Source: Trichopria drosophilae
Taxonomy: Eukaryota; Arthropoda; Insecta; Hymenoptera; Diapriidae
Assembly (NCBI GenBank): GCA_030407085.1
Contig: CM059582.1
Location: 141,067,501 to 141,131,500 of the forward strand
Direction: 5' to 3'
Length of the DNA stretch: 64,000 nt
Shown: piece after piece, positions 32,690-44,039 of the stretch
Numbering within the stretch: position 1 is the first letter of the stretch
Layout: each line of letters opens with the position of its first letter
Notes under the pieces: model-generated
Database searches by the model: none
What the model was told of the DNA's origin: nothing
What the model saw: the letters and a program-made list of their open reading frames with translations, nothing else
Position numbers and translations under genes: made by a program

Positions 32690-33250
32690 GCCACCTATGG
32701 AGGAAACATACTACAACCCTATAGTATTTCCGCGAAATTATGACTGGGCCGTTGTCGTATATGCGCCATATATAATAGGAACTACGACGACTACGCAGGC
32801 ACGGACAGCTAAGAATTCCATCGTTATGCCCACGAGCCAGTACGCCGTTCCCCGGTCACGTCGTGGGAATCCGCCGCTGCGCCGTCGGCACCATTCGATA
32901 TGGGGAATAAGACCGCAATAGACCACTGGCGAAGCGATGTGCCGAAATTCTCTGGCGAGGACGTCGAAGTGTGAATGAATTCCTACTCAAACTCCATGAG
33001 TATGGAATGACTCGCAGTCTCACAGAGGAAGGGATTCTTTGCGCCTTGCCAGATGCCTTTCGCGATTCTGCCTTCCACTGATATGGAGTGGTGCACGCCA
33101 GCTGGATTACCTTCCACGAATTTGTCACGTTCATCCACGAAGCTGTCGATTAGCGCCATCTACAGGACAGCATCAAGCGCAATATTATGCTCATTGCTCA
33201 GGAGCTCGATGAGCTGTTCGCAATTTTCTAGTGGCTCTACGTTGCCTATT
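32690..33250 (+). pseudogene. Ty3/Gypsy-like gag relic
   Basis: Gag forms the particle in which LTR retrotransposons reverse-transcribe. A plus-strand frame at about 32905-33060 reads HWRSDVPKFSGEDVEV, a stop, then NEFLLKLHEYGMTRSLTEEG and ILCALPDAFRDSAF. This matches the usual gag block (W---P-F-G---V--FL-----------E-------L---A--W). A further stretch to 33240 has FHEFVTFIHEAVD and IMLIAQELDELF. Several stops break it. No zinc knuckle, protease or pol follows; a short uncharacterised open frame at 33777-33965 is not clearly related. Confidence 0.45.
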
Positions 33251-34370
33251 TAAAATGATGTGTCGTCCTTTTCCTCTCCCCGAGCAACTAGATATAACGT
33301 ACCAAAATCTGCGCCCCGAACTGACGAAACGCTTGAATCGCGACACCATATTGAATTATAGCGAGTTCATCCGAATTAGATACCAGGAACTCCTCCTCCG
33401 CTGCGCAGTCCGCCTTCCTCTCTTTCGCATCCGACGTCCTCCCTTAAACCTAGTATCTCCTTTTCTCCTCCTCCTTCTCCAATACCCTCACTAATGTACC
33501 CCTCTCTGATAACCCTCGACAGTCGAATGTCTCCGATGAACCCCTGTACGCCTATAACACGATCTCTCCGAACGACCTCGCTGATAACCAAGGTAGGTGG
33601 TGAGTCGGCGCTGCCTAGTTCGCCTGCAATATACCGATTTACTGAAATCAATCCATCGAGAATCGGACTACCTTTTTGGGATGTTATATGGGCGCCAAAC
33701 ATCGGTACAAAGAGACAAAATAAAAGACTAGAAGACAAACCAAACAAAATAAAGGAATTACCAAAAATTCGACACAATGCCACGAAATAAGAGAAAATCA
33801 TGCAAAATTATTCGGAAAATCCATGACGCAACAGGACACATGGAAAAGTCGGAATACAAAAAATATCACAGGGAATGGAAAAGAACCGTAACGGAGGAAT
33901 CTATTCAATATCCAAAAGGAAATAATAAAAAAATGTACAACCTGAGACGCCATGAACATGAATAACACAATGAAATGAAGCGAGTAGTGACGACTCTATA
34001 AACGCACTAGCAGACCAAATAAAAAAACTAAAAGAAGAACAGAAGACCAGCTATCAAAGAATAATTTTGTTCTCAGTCCATTGAAAATCGAAATTCCCTG
34101 TTAGGGACAAAATTACAAGTTCAAACGAATTAACTAATATTTTTATGCTTGTCAGTTATATAAATTAACTATAAATAGAGTTGAAGGTTTGTCGCAAGCA
34201 ATCGAATCGGGTTCAAATTCAAGAACATCGTATTTGTACATTTAGACCTTTATTTTTTTCTTTATCAGAAAACATCTATCTATGCGAAATTCAACGTTTC
34301 TAGCTTATTAGCAATTATCTGTAAAATATTATGGAAAAATATTGCTATGAACAAATTTTAAAAATATTTG
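33251..34370. other. No supported gene
   Basis: 33251-34000 is moderately GC-rich and may be decayed gag-pol spacer of the relic on its left, but no motif is readable. 34000-34370 is AT-rich. Confidence 0.35.
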
Positions 34371-34625
34371 TAACGTACGTCGATGGGATCACGTCTGGCA
34401 AATCAAGGCAAACAGAACACTTCTTGTTCTCCTCCTCAACCACCCTGTCTATACTCTACCATCTACAATGGTAGTCTACTCGTGATGTAGCCCGAAAGAC
34501 CTCCAGACGGAATACTGACTGATGATGGCCCTGCAGCCGTATTTATACGGTTTGTGACTACGTTCCCCACTCGCTAAGTACCCATTGTCCTTTCAGTTCC
34601 GTTTTCCTTTCACATGATAATTGAG
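34371..34625 (-). promoter_or_regulatory. LTR-like promoter segment (TATA and initiator)
   Basis: On the minus strand a TATAAATA box (about 34537-34545) is followed about 28 bases later by ATCAGTCAGT, a good arthropod initiator (TCAGT). About 140 bases further on, the segment ends in GTACGTTACA at 34371, a typical LTR end. Together this looks like the promoter half of a solo LTR. The start of the repeat is not visible and there is no second copy, so it is tentative. Confidence 0.4.
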
Positions 34626-34699
34626 GCGATTTCCTAGATTTCTGAAGATAATACAATTTGTGATATATCATTTATGTACTATTGAATATATGGTCAAGC

Positions 34700-35024
34700 T
34701 TACGTTGGAGGAGGGAACAAACATCCGCGCCAGGTCTCGTCAATCTTACGTTTTGGCGGAGGGAACGAACATCCCCGCCAGGTCTCGTCAATCTTACGTT
34801 GGCGGAGGGAACGAACATCCCCGCCAGGTCTCGTCTATCGTACGTTGGCGGAGGGAACGAACATCCCGGCCTGGTCTCGTCCATCTTACCTTGGCGAAGG
34901 TAACGAACATCCTCGCCAGGTATCGTCTATCGTACGTTGGCGGAGGGAACGAACATCCCCGCCTGGTCTCGTCTATCTTACCTTGGCGAAGGTAACGAAA
35001 ATCCTCGCCAGGTATCGTCTATCG
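34700..35024 (+). repeat. 46-bp minisatellite, seven copies, with a 92-bp higher-order unit
   Basis: Units start at about 34700, 34746, 34794, 34840, 34886, 34932 and 34978. The core is TTGGCGGAGGGAACGAACAT followed by CCCCGCCAGGTCTCGTC. The last four copies alternate between two variants: GTACGTTGGCGGAGGGAAC (34840, 34932) and TTACCTTGGCGAAGGTAAC (34886, 34978). The pair has therefore been duplicated as a 92-bp block. The second variant forms a TTACCTT/AAGGTAA hairpin. All plus frames stay open because the unit lacks stops; this is not a gene. Confidence 0.9.
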
Positions 35025-36487
35025 TTTACGTTATTTTCGATATGACATATTGTGCCTATTATTTTACATTAGACTGAAATCTTATAATAATTCACTATAC
35101 TCTAATAATACCGGCTGCATCGCCATATGCCGTGTAACAATCGCACATAATTTGGCAAACCGTAATTGGAGCCTGTCGGCGACAATATTAATTTGTATAT
35201 TTTCACTTTTCTACAGTACAGTACTAAATATACAGTAATACATTAATCTAAAAAAATTTACATTAACTATAATTAAGAAAAAGTTAGATGTCGTTCTTAA
35301 ATTTCCGATTCGTGTACTCCCTTTTATTGTAAACAAAACACATGTGAGAACTTTCGTAGATTTTCCATTTTCGTGGATTTACCAGCAGGTAGAACTTCAA
35401 ATTCTAGACCGTGACTTATATTGTCACAGATGATCTCAAAGTATCGTTCTCAAGTTATTCAGCATTGAAATCAACCAATGGGACAAGAGCTTGGCCATTA
35501 TCGCGAACGGTAGCATTGTTGGCGAATGCCGGGACTGAATTTGAAGAAAAAGCGCATCTTCAATCAGTTACGCGTTATTGTTTTCCGGCAGGAATCGAAA
35601 CATCCGAAAGAGACTGTGAGAAATATCGATGGGGTTCGAAATGCCTAACCTACCACGCACATCTGCCGTCATACAGAAAATTGAAAAATGGCATTTGAAT
35701 TAATAACGGATAGAATATGAATCAAACCATCAAATAAAATATGATTTTACAGATAATAAATGCGCGAAATAATTTCGATTTGTATGGGTAACCTGGGAAA
35801 ATATTATGTTTACATTTTATAATTAAAAATTAAAAATGAAAGGTGCAAAGTTAATCTAGTGAGTTGAAATTCAAAATATATCACAATAAATTACAGTTTA
35901 AATAATATCCGTGAACACATAGTATAAAAAAATCAAAATAAACCGTTTTGAAATTTTATTGTACGTAGTATTGCATCTCTATTTAGGAAAAATTAATAAT
36001 CAACTTAGATATTTCAAAATCTTAATTTACCTTTCTCGAAAGAATAATGTTTTCATTTACTTTTATAAATTTATGCATCGAAATGAAAGGATAGAAAACA
36101 ATTATACTTTAATAAAACCTTCTGTATTTATGTCACTTATTTTTATCTTTGTTTAATGAATTGAAGTTTATAGATATAATGAACTATTTATTTCAATCGG
36201 AATATTCTTTCATTTGCTGGAGCGTTTAGGGTAATTGTGAATTTTTGTTATGGAGTTGCTCGAAATGCCTTGGTATCTTCAGAAAAATGTAATCGTCCCG
36301 AAGTTTTCACCACTGCAATGAATTATTTATTTCGATTCATACATTCAGCTCCCATGTGATTGAACATCCATGATAGTTGTGCATTTTTGTTACTGACTGA
36401 ATACAAATTTAATAAAGCGTAACAATCTCAGAAAAATATTTCACCAATGAAATGTACATGTTTGTGTGGATAAAGGATAAGTCTAAA
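35025..36487. other. AT-rich stretch, nothing recognised
   Basis: Short open frames only (for example 35411-35698), without family resemblance. Two weakly similar phrases near 36180-36230 and 36310-36440 hint at an old duplication. Confidence 0.4.
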
Positions 36488-36826
36488 GGATTTGGAATTT
36501 TCCCCCGCTTTTAATGACGTAGATGCCTATTTTCGAGTCGGCTCTCTGGTGGAGAGGTATAGGATGGACAACACACAGACATTATACATGGCGGAACAGG
36601 ACAACACAACACCCACCCAGAGCCAGTCCCCCCACCCGAACGCCGGTACCGCCATTAACCTATTCGGCGGTCTATGCCGGGGCAAGTGCGATGCGCGTCT
36701 TACCCCATCTTTTTTCGAGGTAATGCCCACGACGCACCGACCGCGGAAAAGCCGCTGACGGTACCGACAAACTGCCGACGGAGGTCGACAGCGGTCCCGA
36801 ATTCGTACCTTCGCTGAGCAATGTTT
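36488..36826 (-). mobile_element. SINE copy, 5' truncated
   Basis: Reverse-complement relative of the body of the SINE at 1964-2425. Shared blocks in order are GCGAAGGTACGAATT, GGTACCGTCAGCG, CGCGGTCGGT, AGATGGG, AGACCGCCGAAT and GCGGGGGAAAATT. The tRNA-like head is missing, so only the body and 3' end are present. Divergence between the two copies is substantial, implying an old family. Confidence 0.75.
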
Positions 36827-36899
36827 ACTTGGTCGATTTTATATATAACGAAGAATTTCGAAACAAGTGCTAATAAGAGATGAACAGTACTTAAAGAAA

Positions 36900-37440
36900 A
36901 AAATGCAAACTAAAAAGCTACAGTGAGTCAAGCAGCCGAAATACAGAAACTACAGATCTGTATGGAGCACGCTCTGATTGTCGTAGGGTTGCCTGAATGT
37001 AATAGTGAAGAGGACAGCAAAGCGGTTATAGCACTATCATTCGCTTTCAAAATATCTTTTGATGCTGACAATATATTCGAGACACTTGGAATTAAAAATC
37101 CGAAAGTGTTAAATAAACGTAGGAACCTCCGTGTATGCTTTGTCAACCAACAGACATGCAAGCAATTCCTCTTGGCTGTAAAGGCACATCATGATCTTCA
37201 ACTAACTACTATTTACCCGGTTCATCAGCAACAAGTGTATTTATAAATGAATGGCTTCCAAGCTCACTGTATGAAATACTATTTAAAGCCAAGGCGTACG
37301 TGCGTGAAAACTGAATCAAATACGTCTGGCAAAAGAATGGAATAATTTTATTGAAAAAGGATGATCGTCCCTCTGCTAATATTATTCGTATTAGGGATGT
37401 TAATAACTTAAAATCACTTTCATCCTGACCAGCAGCTGCT
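36900..37440 (+). pseudogene. CR1-like LINE ORF1, C-terminal part
   Basis: A plus-strand frame (36923-37246) encodes an RRM-like region with ALIVVGLPECNSEED and LRVCFVNQQTCKQFL. After a stop it continues with NEWLPSSLYEILFKAKAYVR and VWQKNGIILLKKDD, the usual C-terminal block of LINE ORF1 proteins (neighbouring ORF2 follows at once). The N-terminal zinc finger and coiled coil are missing. It binds RNA in active relatives. Confidence 0.65.
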
Positions 37441-37529
37441 GATACTTTGAATTATTCTAAAACTACCCTCCAGTCAAGCGAACTATGCTATAATAATGTT
37501 ATAAAGAATAAGGATCTACCAAGTCATCA

Positions 37530-38685
37530 AAAGATATGCCACATAAATGCCCAATCGCTTAGATCAAAGGGCCGTGTAGACGTATTTCGCAGTTACTTTC
37601 CCAATATGTATACAATATAATGTGCGTTTCAGAAATATCGCTGCCATCCATAAATGCGGATGATCTAGCTACTATTCCAAACTGTTCGATCTTGCGTGCT
37701 GATCGTATGTGCAAACAGGGTGGAGGCTTGGCGGTCGCTGCTAATAGCTCTATTAAATTACACATCATACGGTCATCTTCGCAACTAACCTCTTCTAATA
37801 ATTCATCAGGATGCTGGATATTAATTTAAGATCCAAAATGTACCCAAATGTGCCCAAAAAATTACCTGTTAGAACCTAAAAAATATTTCTGAATAATATA
37901 GTAGTATAATAGTATAGTAGTAGTAATATAGATCTCCATTGCTGAACACATTCCATATCAGTAATTATCGAGGTCCTAGCTGATATCTATAACAGCAGTC
38001 TCGCTACTGGAGAATTTCCTAATGAGTGGAAAAAAGCCATTGTAAAGCCTGTAAAAAATATCTTATCCATTATCTCCACTTAACTATCGCTCAATTGCCA
38101 TTATATGTTTGTTAGCTAAACTGTTTGAGAAAATTGTATTCTATCAGCTAATAGAATTTTTTAACGAAAAAATCCTTATGTTCTTAGAAGGACACAGCAC
38201 GCAAACTCTGCTAACATTACGGAATGCGTTATAACTGGAATGGAGTATCAAAGACTTACCATTCTTTTTCTGTTTGACTTCTCGAAGGCCTTCGATACTG
38301 TTGATATTCTTTACCTACTTTTAAAATTGAAAAGCTTGCGTATTACGTCATGTGAACTTCGATGGTTCTCCTCTTATGTTCTCGATCGGCAACGAGCCGT
38401 ATATGACAATGAATCGACACTTTCACGCGAGAGTAAAATGTTTGCTGGTGCTCCGCAATGGTCAGTTTTAGGACCCTTACTATTCTCTATACTTCTAAAT
38501 TACTTCTCAAGCGTCTTAACATATTGCTTACAGTTATTATATGCTGACGATTTTCAAATTATGGCCCAGTGTAAGCCCTCTGAAAAGTATCCACATTTGA
38601 AAAAATCAATACCGTTTGACGTAACTTACACAGAGTTAACTGCAAGCCACCATGTAAACACCGCTAATGCTTATGGTTGATGTAG
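37530..38685 (+). pseudogene. CR1-like LINE ORF2, internally deleted
   Basis: The endonuclease start reads ICHINAQSLRSKGRVDVF (near 37535), then VSEISLP and ADRMCKQGGGLAVA (37620-37829). After about 37830 the rest of the endonuclease is missing. The RT begins near 37960 with GEFPNEWKKAIVKP, NYRSIAI and LLAKLFEKIVFYQL. It goes on to FLFDFSKAFDTVDI, FAGAPQWSVLGPLLFSIL and the catalytic YADD (38540-38551). The sequence stops being LINE-like at about 38685, where a BEL/Pao relic on the other strand begins. Several stops and frameshifts. The copy is truncated at both ends and cannot act. Confidence 0.75.
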
Positions 38686-38689
38686 CTTC

Positions 38690-39470
38690 GAACGAGAGGG
38701 TGATCTTTTAATATCAAAGGGTGCCTAACGGAGTAACCTAGCTTGGATCGCAAGGCCGTCCATCAACTCTCAAGAGACCTCTATCATCAATGAAAGGGTC
38801 CAGTGCTGCTATTGGACTCTTGTTCGGAAAAGGCACACTTTTTGAGGGATCGGATAGACTACGAATTTCTCCTGAAAACCAGTATTGTTGAGCATACCGG
38901 AATCAGAATTCTTCTTCATGTTCAAACTCTGATGCATCTATTGCAATCAGATTCGAAGGATTTTCTCTTCCTTTCCACCAAATGGTTGTAAATGGTCGAG
39001 TTTTACTAGCAATGAGTGAAGTTGTGACGCTTTCATCAGATTGAATGCATCCGATATACACTACTGCTGAATAAGATGTTTGTGAAGCATCTCAGAACTC
39101 GTGGATGCAGCACCGTGAGATATCAGAGCGCTGGTTTGTCCATCTGGGGATAACTATTTGAGATAAATTGGGTAGATCATCGTGAATCTTTGTCCACTGT
39201 GATACCAATGCTGGCGAAAGAGGATCTTCCCAGGAGATCTATTGCCACGATGAGATTTGCATGAATATTTTCGCCATGATGGGCACAGTAACGTTATAGT
39301 GAAATAAATCGGATTTGGGGGCCCAAAAAATGCTCAATACTTTAATTGTAGCGTTGTCAAAGTCTGATGGACTTCATGCTAATCCGTGATTGGAGTGGTC
39401 AATCCCTTCCAAGAGACAGTTCACGTTACTACTCAACTTCGGGTCGAACCTTGATCGAGTAAGATACTTA
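38690..39470 (-). pseudogene. BEL/Pao pol relic (RNase H to integrase start)
   Basis: Minus-strand frames give BEL/Pao landmarks. FWAPKSDLFHYNVTV near 39300 is followed by the IPRW-like block VIPRWTNQRSDIS. Next comes a degenerate FCDAS equivalent (HEF, stop, DASQTSYSAVVY near 39080), then the start of the integrase region, LDPFIDDRGLLRVDGRP, near 38770. The catalytic RT is missing and a jump between RNase H and integrase suggests another deletion. The integrase catalytic domain is also absent. It belongs with the gag on its right (same strand, correct order). Confidence 0.7.
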
Positions 39471-39473
39471 TTT

Positions 39474-40598
39474 TCACCGTTCGCGCCGCAGTCGAAGACA
39501 CCAGCGTCCCACCGTTATGACTGAGGGATCGAGTGATAAATTTTGAGACCGACCTTCCTGACTGACAGTCGGGGTCGATGTCGAGGGCAACTCCGCGTGG
39601 GTCGACGTTGTTGTCTCCAAATGTAACAACGTGTGATACTTGCTATTACAAAAAAAAAACATCCACGCATACTACTGCATTTTGCAGCCGCGTGTTTTTT
39701 TTTGCAGTTTCCAAGCGCGTCGCTTCTAGGATCTAGTTTTGATGCAACAAGACATACGCCATGAACTCCGCATCTGATACACTAGTAACGCAGTCGAGTC
39801 ATTTCCAGGTTTCTAAAGTATTTACAATTTCTGTTACGCGATTTCGCAATATCCATAAAGATTCAGCAGACTCCAATTTGACTGGGGATAGCGAGAGCAA
39901 TGCATTTATACGTGCAGTTATGATAGAACGAGAATTTTCATATCGCAAATTGAGTAGATTCCACGCCGCGCCGTCTCAAACCCTTCTGATGTGAATGGTA
40001 TAAGTTTTATTAAATCGTTCGGTTCACCCTTGAGACTCGAATGTAAATAATGCAACTTTTGAATTTGAACTATCGAATTGCTATTTACAATCAAAGAGAT
40101 AAAATACGCTCTATATTTCGCCCACTCTGTATATTTACCTGTAAATGTAGGCAAACTTATTTTTGGAAGGTAATCCACACGACGAGGTTCTCGCTGATTC
40201 GTTGCACTCGATGAGCCGCCATTTAATCCAGGTGCGCCTGCATTAGCCGTGGCAATGTGGACAGCGAGCAAGTCGGTTGTTTGCAGAAATTGATGCTCGG
40301 CTTGGCCAAATGTCCCATCTTTCACATAGTTGTTAATAGCTTCTCTGTTTGGATGAAAACGCGCTAATCGTAGTTGAATGTCATAACAAACAAACTAGGT
40401 ATCATGAAGAATTTTCAATCGCTTATGTAAAACAGCTGCGTGTTTAGGTTTCCTGGAAAATTCTCGAATTTCATTTACTTGAAGTTTTATTGATTCCAAT
40501 TGGACACTGATTTGGTGAAGAACATCATGAGCTGTAGTGCTCAACATCTCTTCCATATCCGAGTGTTTGCTATCCTGTGCTAGTTTAAGACGCGGCAA
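39474..40598 (-). pseudogene. BEL/Pao gag relic
   Basis: Minus-strand open pieces at 40395-40598 and 39918-40325 carry the BEL gag pattern: a coiled N-terminal part (LHQISVQLESIKLQVNEIRE), then LPKISLPTFTGKYTEWAKY, IQKLHYLHSSLKGEPNDLI and EGFETARR. The end of gag is at 39474-39662, where CNSKYHTLLHLE is the family-specific finish of the zinc-knuckle region. Between 39662 and 39918, and again after 39474, sequence is missing, including the protease and the RT. Frameshifts and stops are present. Gag would package the element RNA. Confidence 0.75.
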
Positions 40599-40983
40599 TC
40601 TAGAGTACCGAGTACGACCAGAAAACAGTTGGAGCGCTTATGTAAATGTATTAAGCCGCGCGGAGGTGGGGCTGCTTGGGTCGTGCGCCTCGACAAATAA
40701 CCACGACAATGCATGAATTTCCGCGAGATCGAAAACAACCGATTGCGAAAGGATGCATTGAACAGAAGCGCCCGAAAGACAAGACGGATGAGAGAGAGAC
40801 ATAGAGAGTCTCGGGCTGCCTCTCTTCAAATAGAGCGTCGGTCTATTGTATCATTTCTCGAAAATGGTTGCTCCACCACGACTAACACATTAAACTGCCC
40901 AGTGTCGACTTTGTGCAACGTAACAACATCTTCAATGTTTAGTTTATGAATTTCAGCACTGTACACGAACAGTTCACTGCACC

Positions 40984-41002
40984 TGATCCTGGTAGGGTCG
41001 CC
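40984..41002 (-). other. Primer-binding-site-like sequence of the BEL/Pao element
   Basis: The minus strand reads TTTGGCGACCCTACCAGGAT. TGGCGAC directly downstream of the LTR is the usual primer site layout in BEL-like elements. It is upstream of gag in the right orientation, so the 5' LTR should lie at 41003 and beyond. Confidence 0.5.
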
Positions 41003-42162
41003 AAATCGAGAGCGTTCGGAAGAAGGGACCAGATAATTAAACAGGTTCAAGTTCCAATTTTCTGTACTCTTTATTTTCCTACGCTGAACAGAAATCCGTC
41101 TTCACAGAGGCTATGATCGCGCAATAATGTGAACTCACAAAGAACTATAAGCGCATACGAATGATCCGGTATCTTGTACTTAAAATGCCGCGTCAAAAGT
41201 GCCGAATGCCGAGTGCCGGATGGTTCCCATACGTAGAGAAGAAATGTAATTAAATTTTTGTAGAAATGTAATTAAAACTGAGTTACTTACCGACATCGTT
41301 CAGCTAACTAATAGGAGGTCTTGCGATGAAGAACAGATGTAGGCGCTTTCTCTTTGGTGGATCTTACTGGACACTTTCATTAGCACTTGGCACAGAAAAG
41401 GATATCAAATGCGAGGAGTTTTCCTTACGAGTCGCTAAAGCAATACACACCAGACCCCGAAATCGACAGGGTAGATAAATAATCGACGTAACCGATCGCT
41501 CGAGTCAACGAAAGCCAAATTTGTCGCGGTCCTCGCGGAAATCCACGATGTGTGCGGCGGAACAGCAGTACTTTCTATCACGCAAAGCATTATGGGAAAG
41601 AGGAAAAGAGACTATACTAATGGGACATGTGGAACGGAGGACAGCCCATAAGAGTATGAAATGCGGAAAAATAATACTAGAGGGGCCTGAGTGTAAGTCG
41701 TCGTGATTCGACGGTATGAAGGAGCAACATGACAAAAACATAATAAATGACAAAGAAATAAAAGAATTATTATTATTAGGAACAAGTTTATACGCGACAG
41801 GAATTATGATAATTTATGAAATATCAGGAGGTAACTCACTGGACTACGAAGTCGTAGATCGTGACTTCAAACCTGTCCGTTGTAAAATGTTTGGACTTCA
41901 TTTTCATGCAGCAGCTCGTTGTTGGTAAGACGTGCCACGTTCTTTGTTTACGTTTCGATAATATTGTTTATTTCGCGGAATCGAACTTGATCGTTTCTGT
42001 ACTTGGTGTAGGTTTCTGTAGTTCCATATTTCACACACAAATGTCAAGTTTGGCGCCATCTTCTTAAGTTGATCTACAGCTCTCGCAAATCTGACGATTA
42101 ATTATATATGGCAACAATTTAGTGAAAGGGCGGTTCCATCTGTTAAATGAATTATAGATTAC

Positions 42163-42193
<31 letters not shown>

Positions 42194-42290
42194 CATTAAG
42201 TATTAGAAAAATGTGGTGAAGATATTCAAGAAAAGAAAAGGCAATTCAAATGATGGTATAAAATAATTGTAAAGAAATGAAAAAATAATT
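41003..42290. other. Putative BEL 5' LTR and unassigned sequence
   Basis: Sequence from 41003 to perhaps 41470 is the expected place of the minus-strand 5' LTR, but its far end is not visible and no matching 3' LTR is in the window. 41500-42290 holds short open frames without resemblance and an A-rich run near 42165-42195. Confidence 0.3.
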
Positions 42291-42899
42291 TTAATTGTAA
42301 AAAGTTAAATATAATTTTTTTTCCTCAGTTGGATTGCTTTTACCTTGACGTTGGTCAGGGGGATTAGCCAAATCGTATTGGAAGTCCCGAGTCGAGAGCA
42401 GGTCGCATGAGGTGTGAAAGAATACACCTATAGACGGGCTTTCTAGGTGAATGACGGCATCTCTATAAACGGGATTTCCAGTGGATGAGAGAGTGAATGA
42501 GGCTGGAGACTTATGCTCCATCTCTGACCCTTGGACTGGAGGGGAAATGGAGCAAAGGACTTTTGAGGTGAGCGAACAAATATAGCGATCCCCCAATCTA
42601 AAGGCGGAAGCTATCGTGCCGAGTGGATACATGGTATAGGGGATGCTGTACTGCACACGATGCCCTTGGGACACCAGGCGACGCGACCTCCCATTGTACG
42701 TACCCTCCCCCGCAGGGAACTTGTGGAAGAGAGCATAGCGGGTAACTACGTCCGCAAGAAAGAGGGAGGGGTCGAAGTACCCGAACTCGAAGAGGAGCAA
42801 TACTTTTGAAAGATCCGCTTCGCTTAGCAAGTTTTGAGAATTGACGACCTCACGGTCCCGATCGTTTGGTTGGTCTGTTACCATTGAATGCCTGATCAT
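42291..42899 (-). CDS. Uncharacterised open reading frame, about 200 codons
   Basis: An uninterrupted minus-strand frame from an ATG at 42899 to a stop at 42291, in a GC-richer patch within AT-rich DNA. The frame is open further upstream to a GTG at 42920. I recognise no domain, signal peptide or membrane segment. The protein is moderately rich in Ser, Pro and Tyr and ends in a charged tail. Given the poly-G tract and LTR-like sequence about 300 bp away, it may lie in a decayed retroelement, possibly antisense to its coding strand. A host exon is less likely. Whether it is translated cannot be judged here. Confidence 0.3.
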   Translation of the reverse strand: MIRHSMVTDQPNDRDREVVNSQNLLSEADLSKVLLLFEFGYFDPSLFLADVVTRYALFHKFPAGEGTYNGRSRRLVSQGHRVQYSIPYTMYPLGTIASAFRLGDRYICSLTSKVLCSISPPVQGSEMEHKSPASFTLSSTGNPVYRDAVIHLESPSIGVFFHTSCDLLSTRDFQYDLANPPDQRQGKSNPTEEKKLYLTFYN

Positions 42900-43190
42900 A
42901 AAACGACTCGAGGTACTCACCGTACTGAGGAGCTGGGGTGCGGTGTCAAGCCCCTACCGGGCGGGTTCCATACGGGGGAGCGCTTCGGCGTGTCGTGTCT
43001 GTCCGGTAGTAACCGCAAATAGGGTTGGATTCTGGCGAGCCGTGGTGACCCTTGAAAGGTTCTCTGAACCAACAGAAATATCAAGGGAGGCAGCTTGATA
43101 CCAAAGATGTGGTAGCCGACTTGTTGTCGTTTACATTAACGGCACAACCAGCGGTGTAGTGCATCACTCAAATATGGCCCCATCCTCCGA

Positions 43191-43440
43191 GGGGGGGGGG
43201 GTGTTATACCCGCAAGGGAGAGAAATCACCTTAAATACAAAAGACAGCTGTACTTACCCTTCACCACGCAATGCGGGGCTGGGACCAAAAATGAATAGGA
43301 ATAAAAATAAACATAATCAAAATAATACATAGAGAAGCTGACAATACTAGATAAACTCTAATATAGCTAAGGATGCTATAATAGGATCACGTGGATCCGC
43401 AGTTGCCAGGCTCAGTAGCCTAACCGTTTCAGATTAATAA
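43191..43440 (+). other. Polypurine tract and LTR-start-like sequence
   Basis: GAG followed by 11 G (43191-43201) is directly followed by TGTTATACCCGCAAGGGAG. This is the layout of a polypurine tract joined to a 3' LTR. The candidate LTR would run to somewhere before 43440, where Gypsy integrase sequence starts. No second copy is in the window. If real, it marks the 3' end of the element covering 42.3-43.2 kb. Confidence 0.35.
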
Positions 43441-43454
43441 TAAGTATAATTTAT

Positions 43455-43806
43455 TAACTCGTTTATACAGTTGGCCGCACATCGAAATGTCGTCAAGTTT
43501 ATTAGAAGTTATAAAAGATATAAGCGTAGTAAACCAAATCAGGCAGCTCAAGTACGCTTGATGGGAAATCGGGTTATCGAAAATACGTGATCAGAAATTT
43601 CAACAGATGAAATGGGCCCGTTATCGGTTAGTCACAATTGCAATTTATTTATCGTAGTTCTCCAAGATCTTTTCACTAAATGCGAAGAGCGTCGCTGGAT
43701 CAAAAAAGCGAATGCACCCGCGATAGAATACCTTTTCACGAATTAATCTTATATCGATGGGGAACACTCGAAGTTCTTCATAGCGACAACGGTACCCAAT
43801 ATGAGA
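43455..43806 (+). pseudogene. Ty3/Gypsy integrase, N-terminal part (split gene)
   Basis: Integrase joins the element DNA to the genome. The plus strand shows the end of the zinc-binding region (LYSWPHIEM, then SYKRYKRSKPNQAAQ after a frameshift). The catalytic core follows, with DEMGPLSVSHNCNLFIVV, QDLFTKCEE and, in another frame, RWGTLEVLHSDNGTQYE with the second catalytic Asp. The gene stops abruptly at 43806 in front of a T-run. Its continuation lies at 54411, beyond a 10.6-kb insertion. Frameshifts and a stop show it was already decaying. Confidence 0.8.
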
Positions 43807-44039
43807 TTTTTTTTTCTTTTCCTAGATAGTTTACATCTGTGTCTTATGGAACAATAAGTAAATTTGATTAACAGTTTTTAATATCCTGTAGGTATGTTCC
43901 CAATAGTCCATACCCTTAAATCAGATTCAGCATATAAAGTTACATGAATAGGTAACAACAATTTTGTATAACTATTATTGCTTAATTATTAGAAAAGTAC
44001 TTTTAATCGTTTCAATCTGGTCTTCGAAGCCTTAGTCTG

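Noticed and set aside
33777..33965. Small basic protein gene
   Set aside because: Lys/Arg-rich by composition of A-rich DNA; no start context or family resemblance.
34700..35024. CRISPR-like array or a coding repeat protein
   Set aside because: Units are contiguous with no unique spacers, and all plus frames are open only because the 46-bp unit lacks stops.
43191..43201. Poly-G run as assembly error
   Set aside because: Possible, but its position directly before TGTTATACC fits a polypurine tract, so it is reported tentatively and not dismissed.
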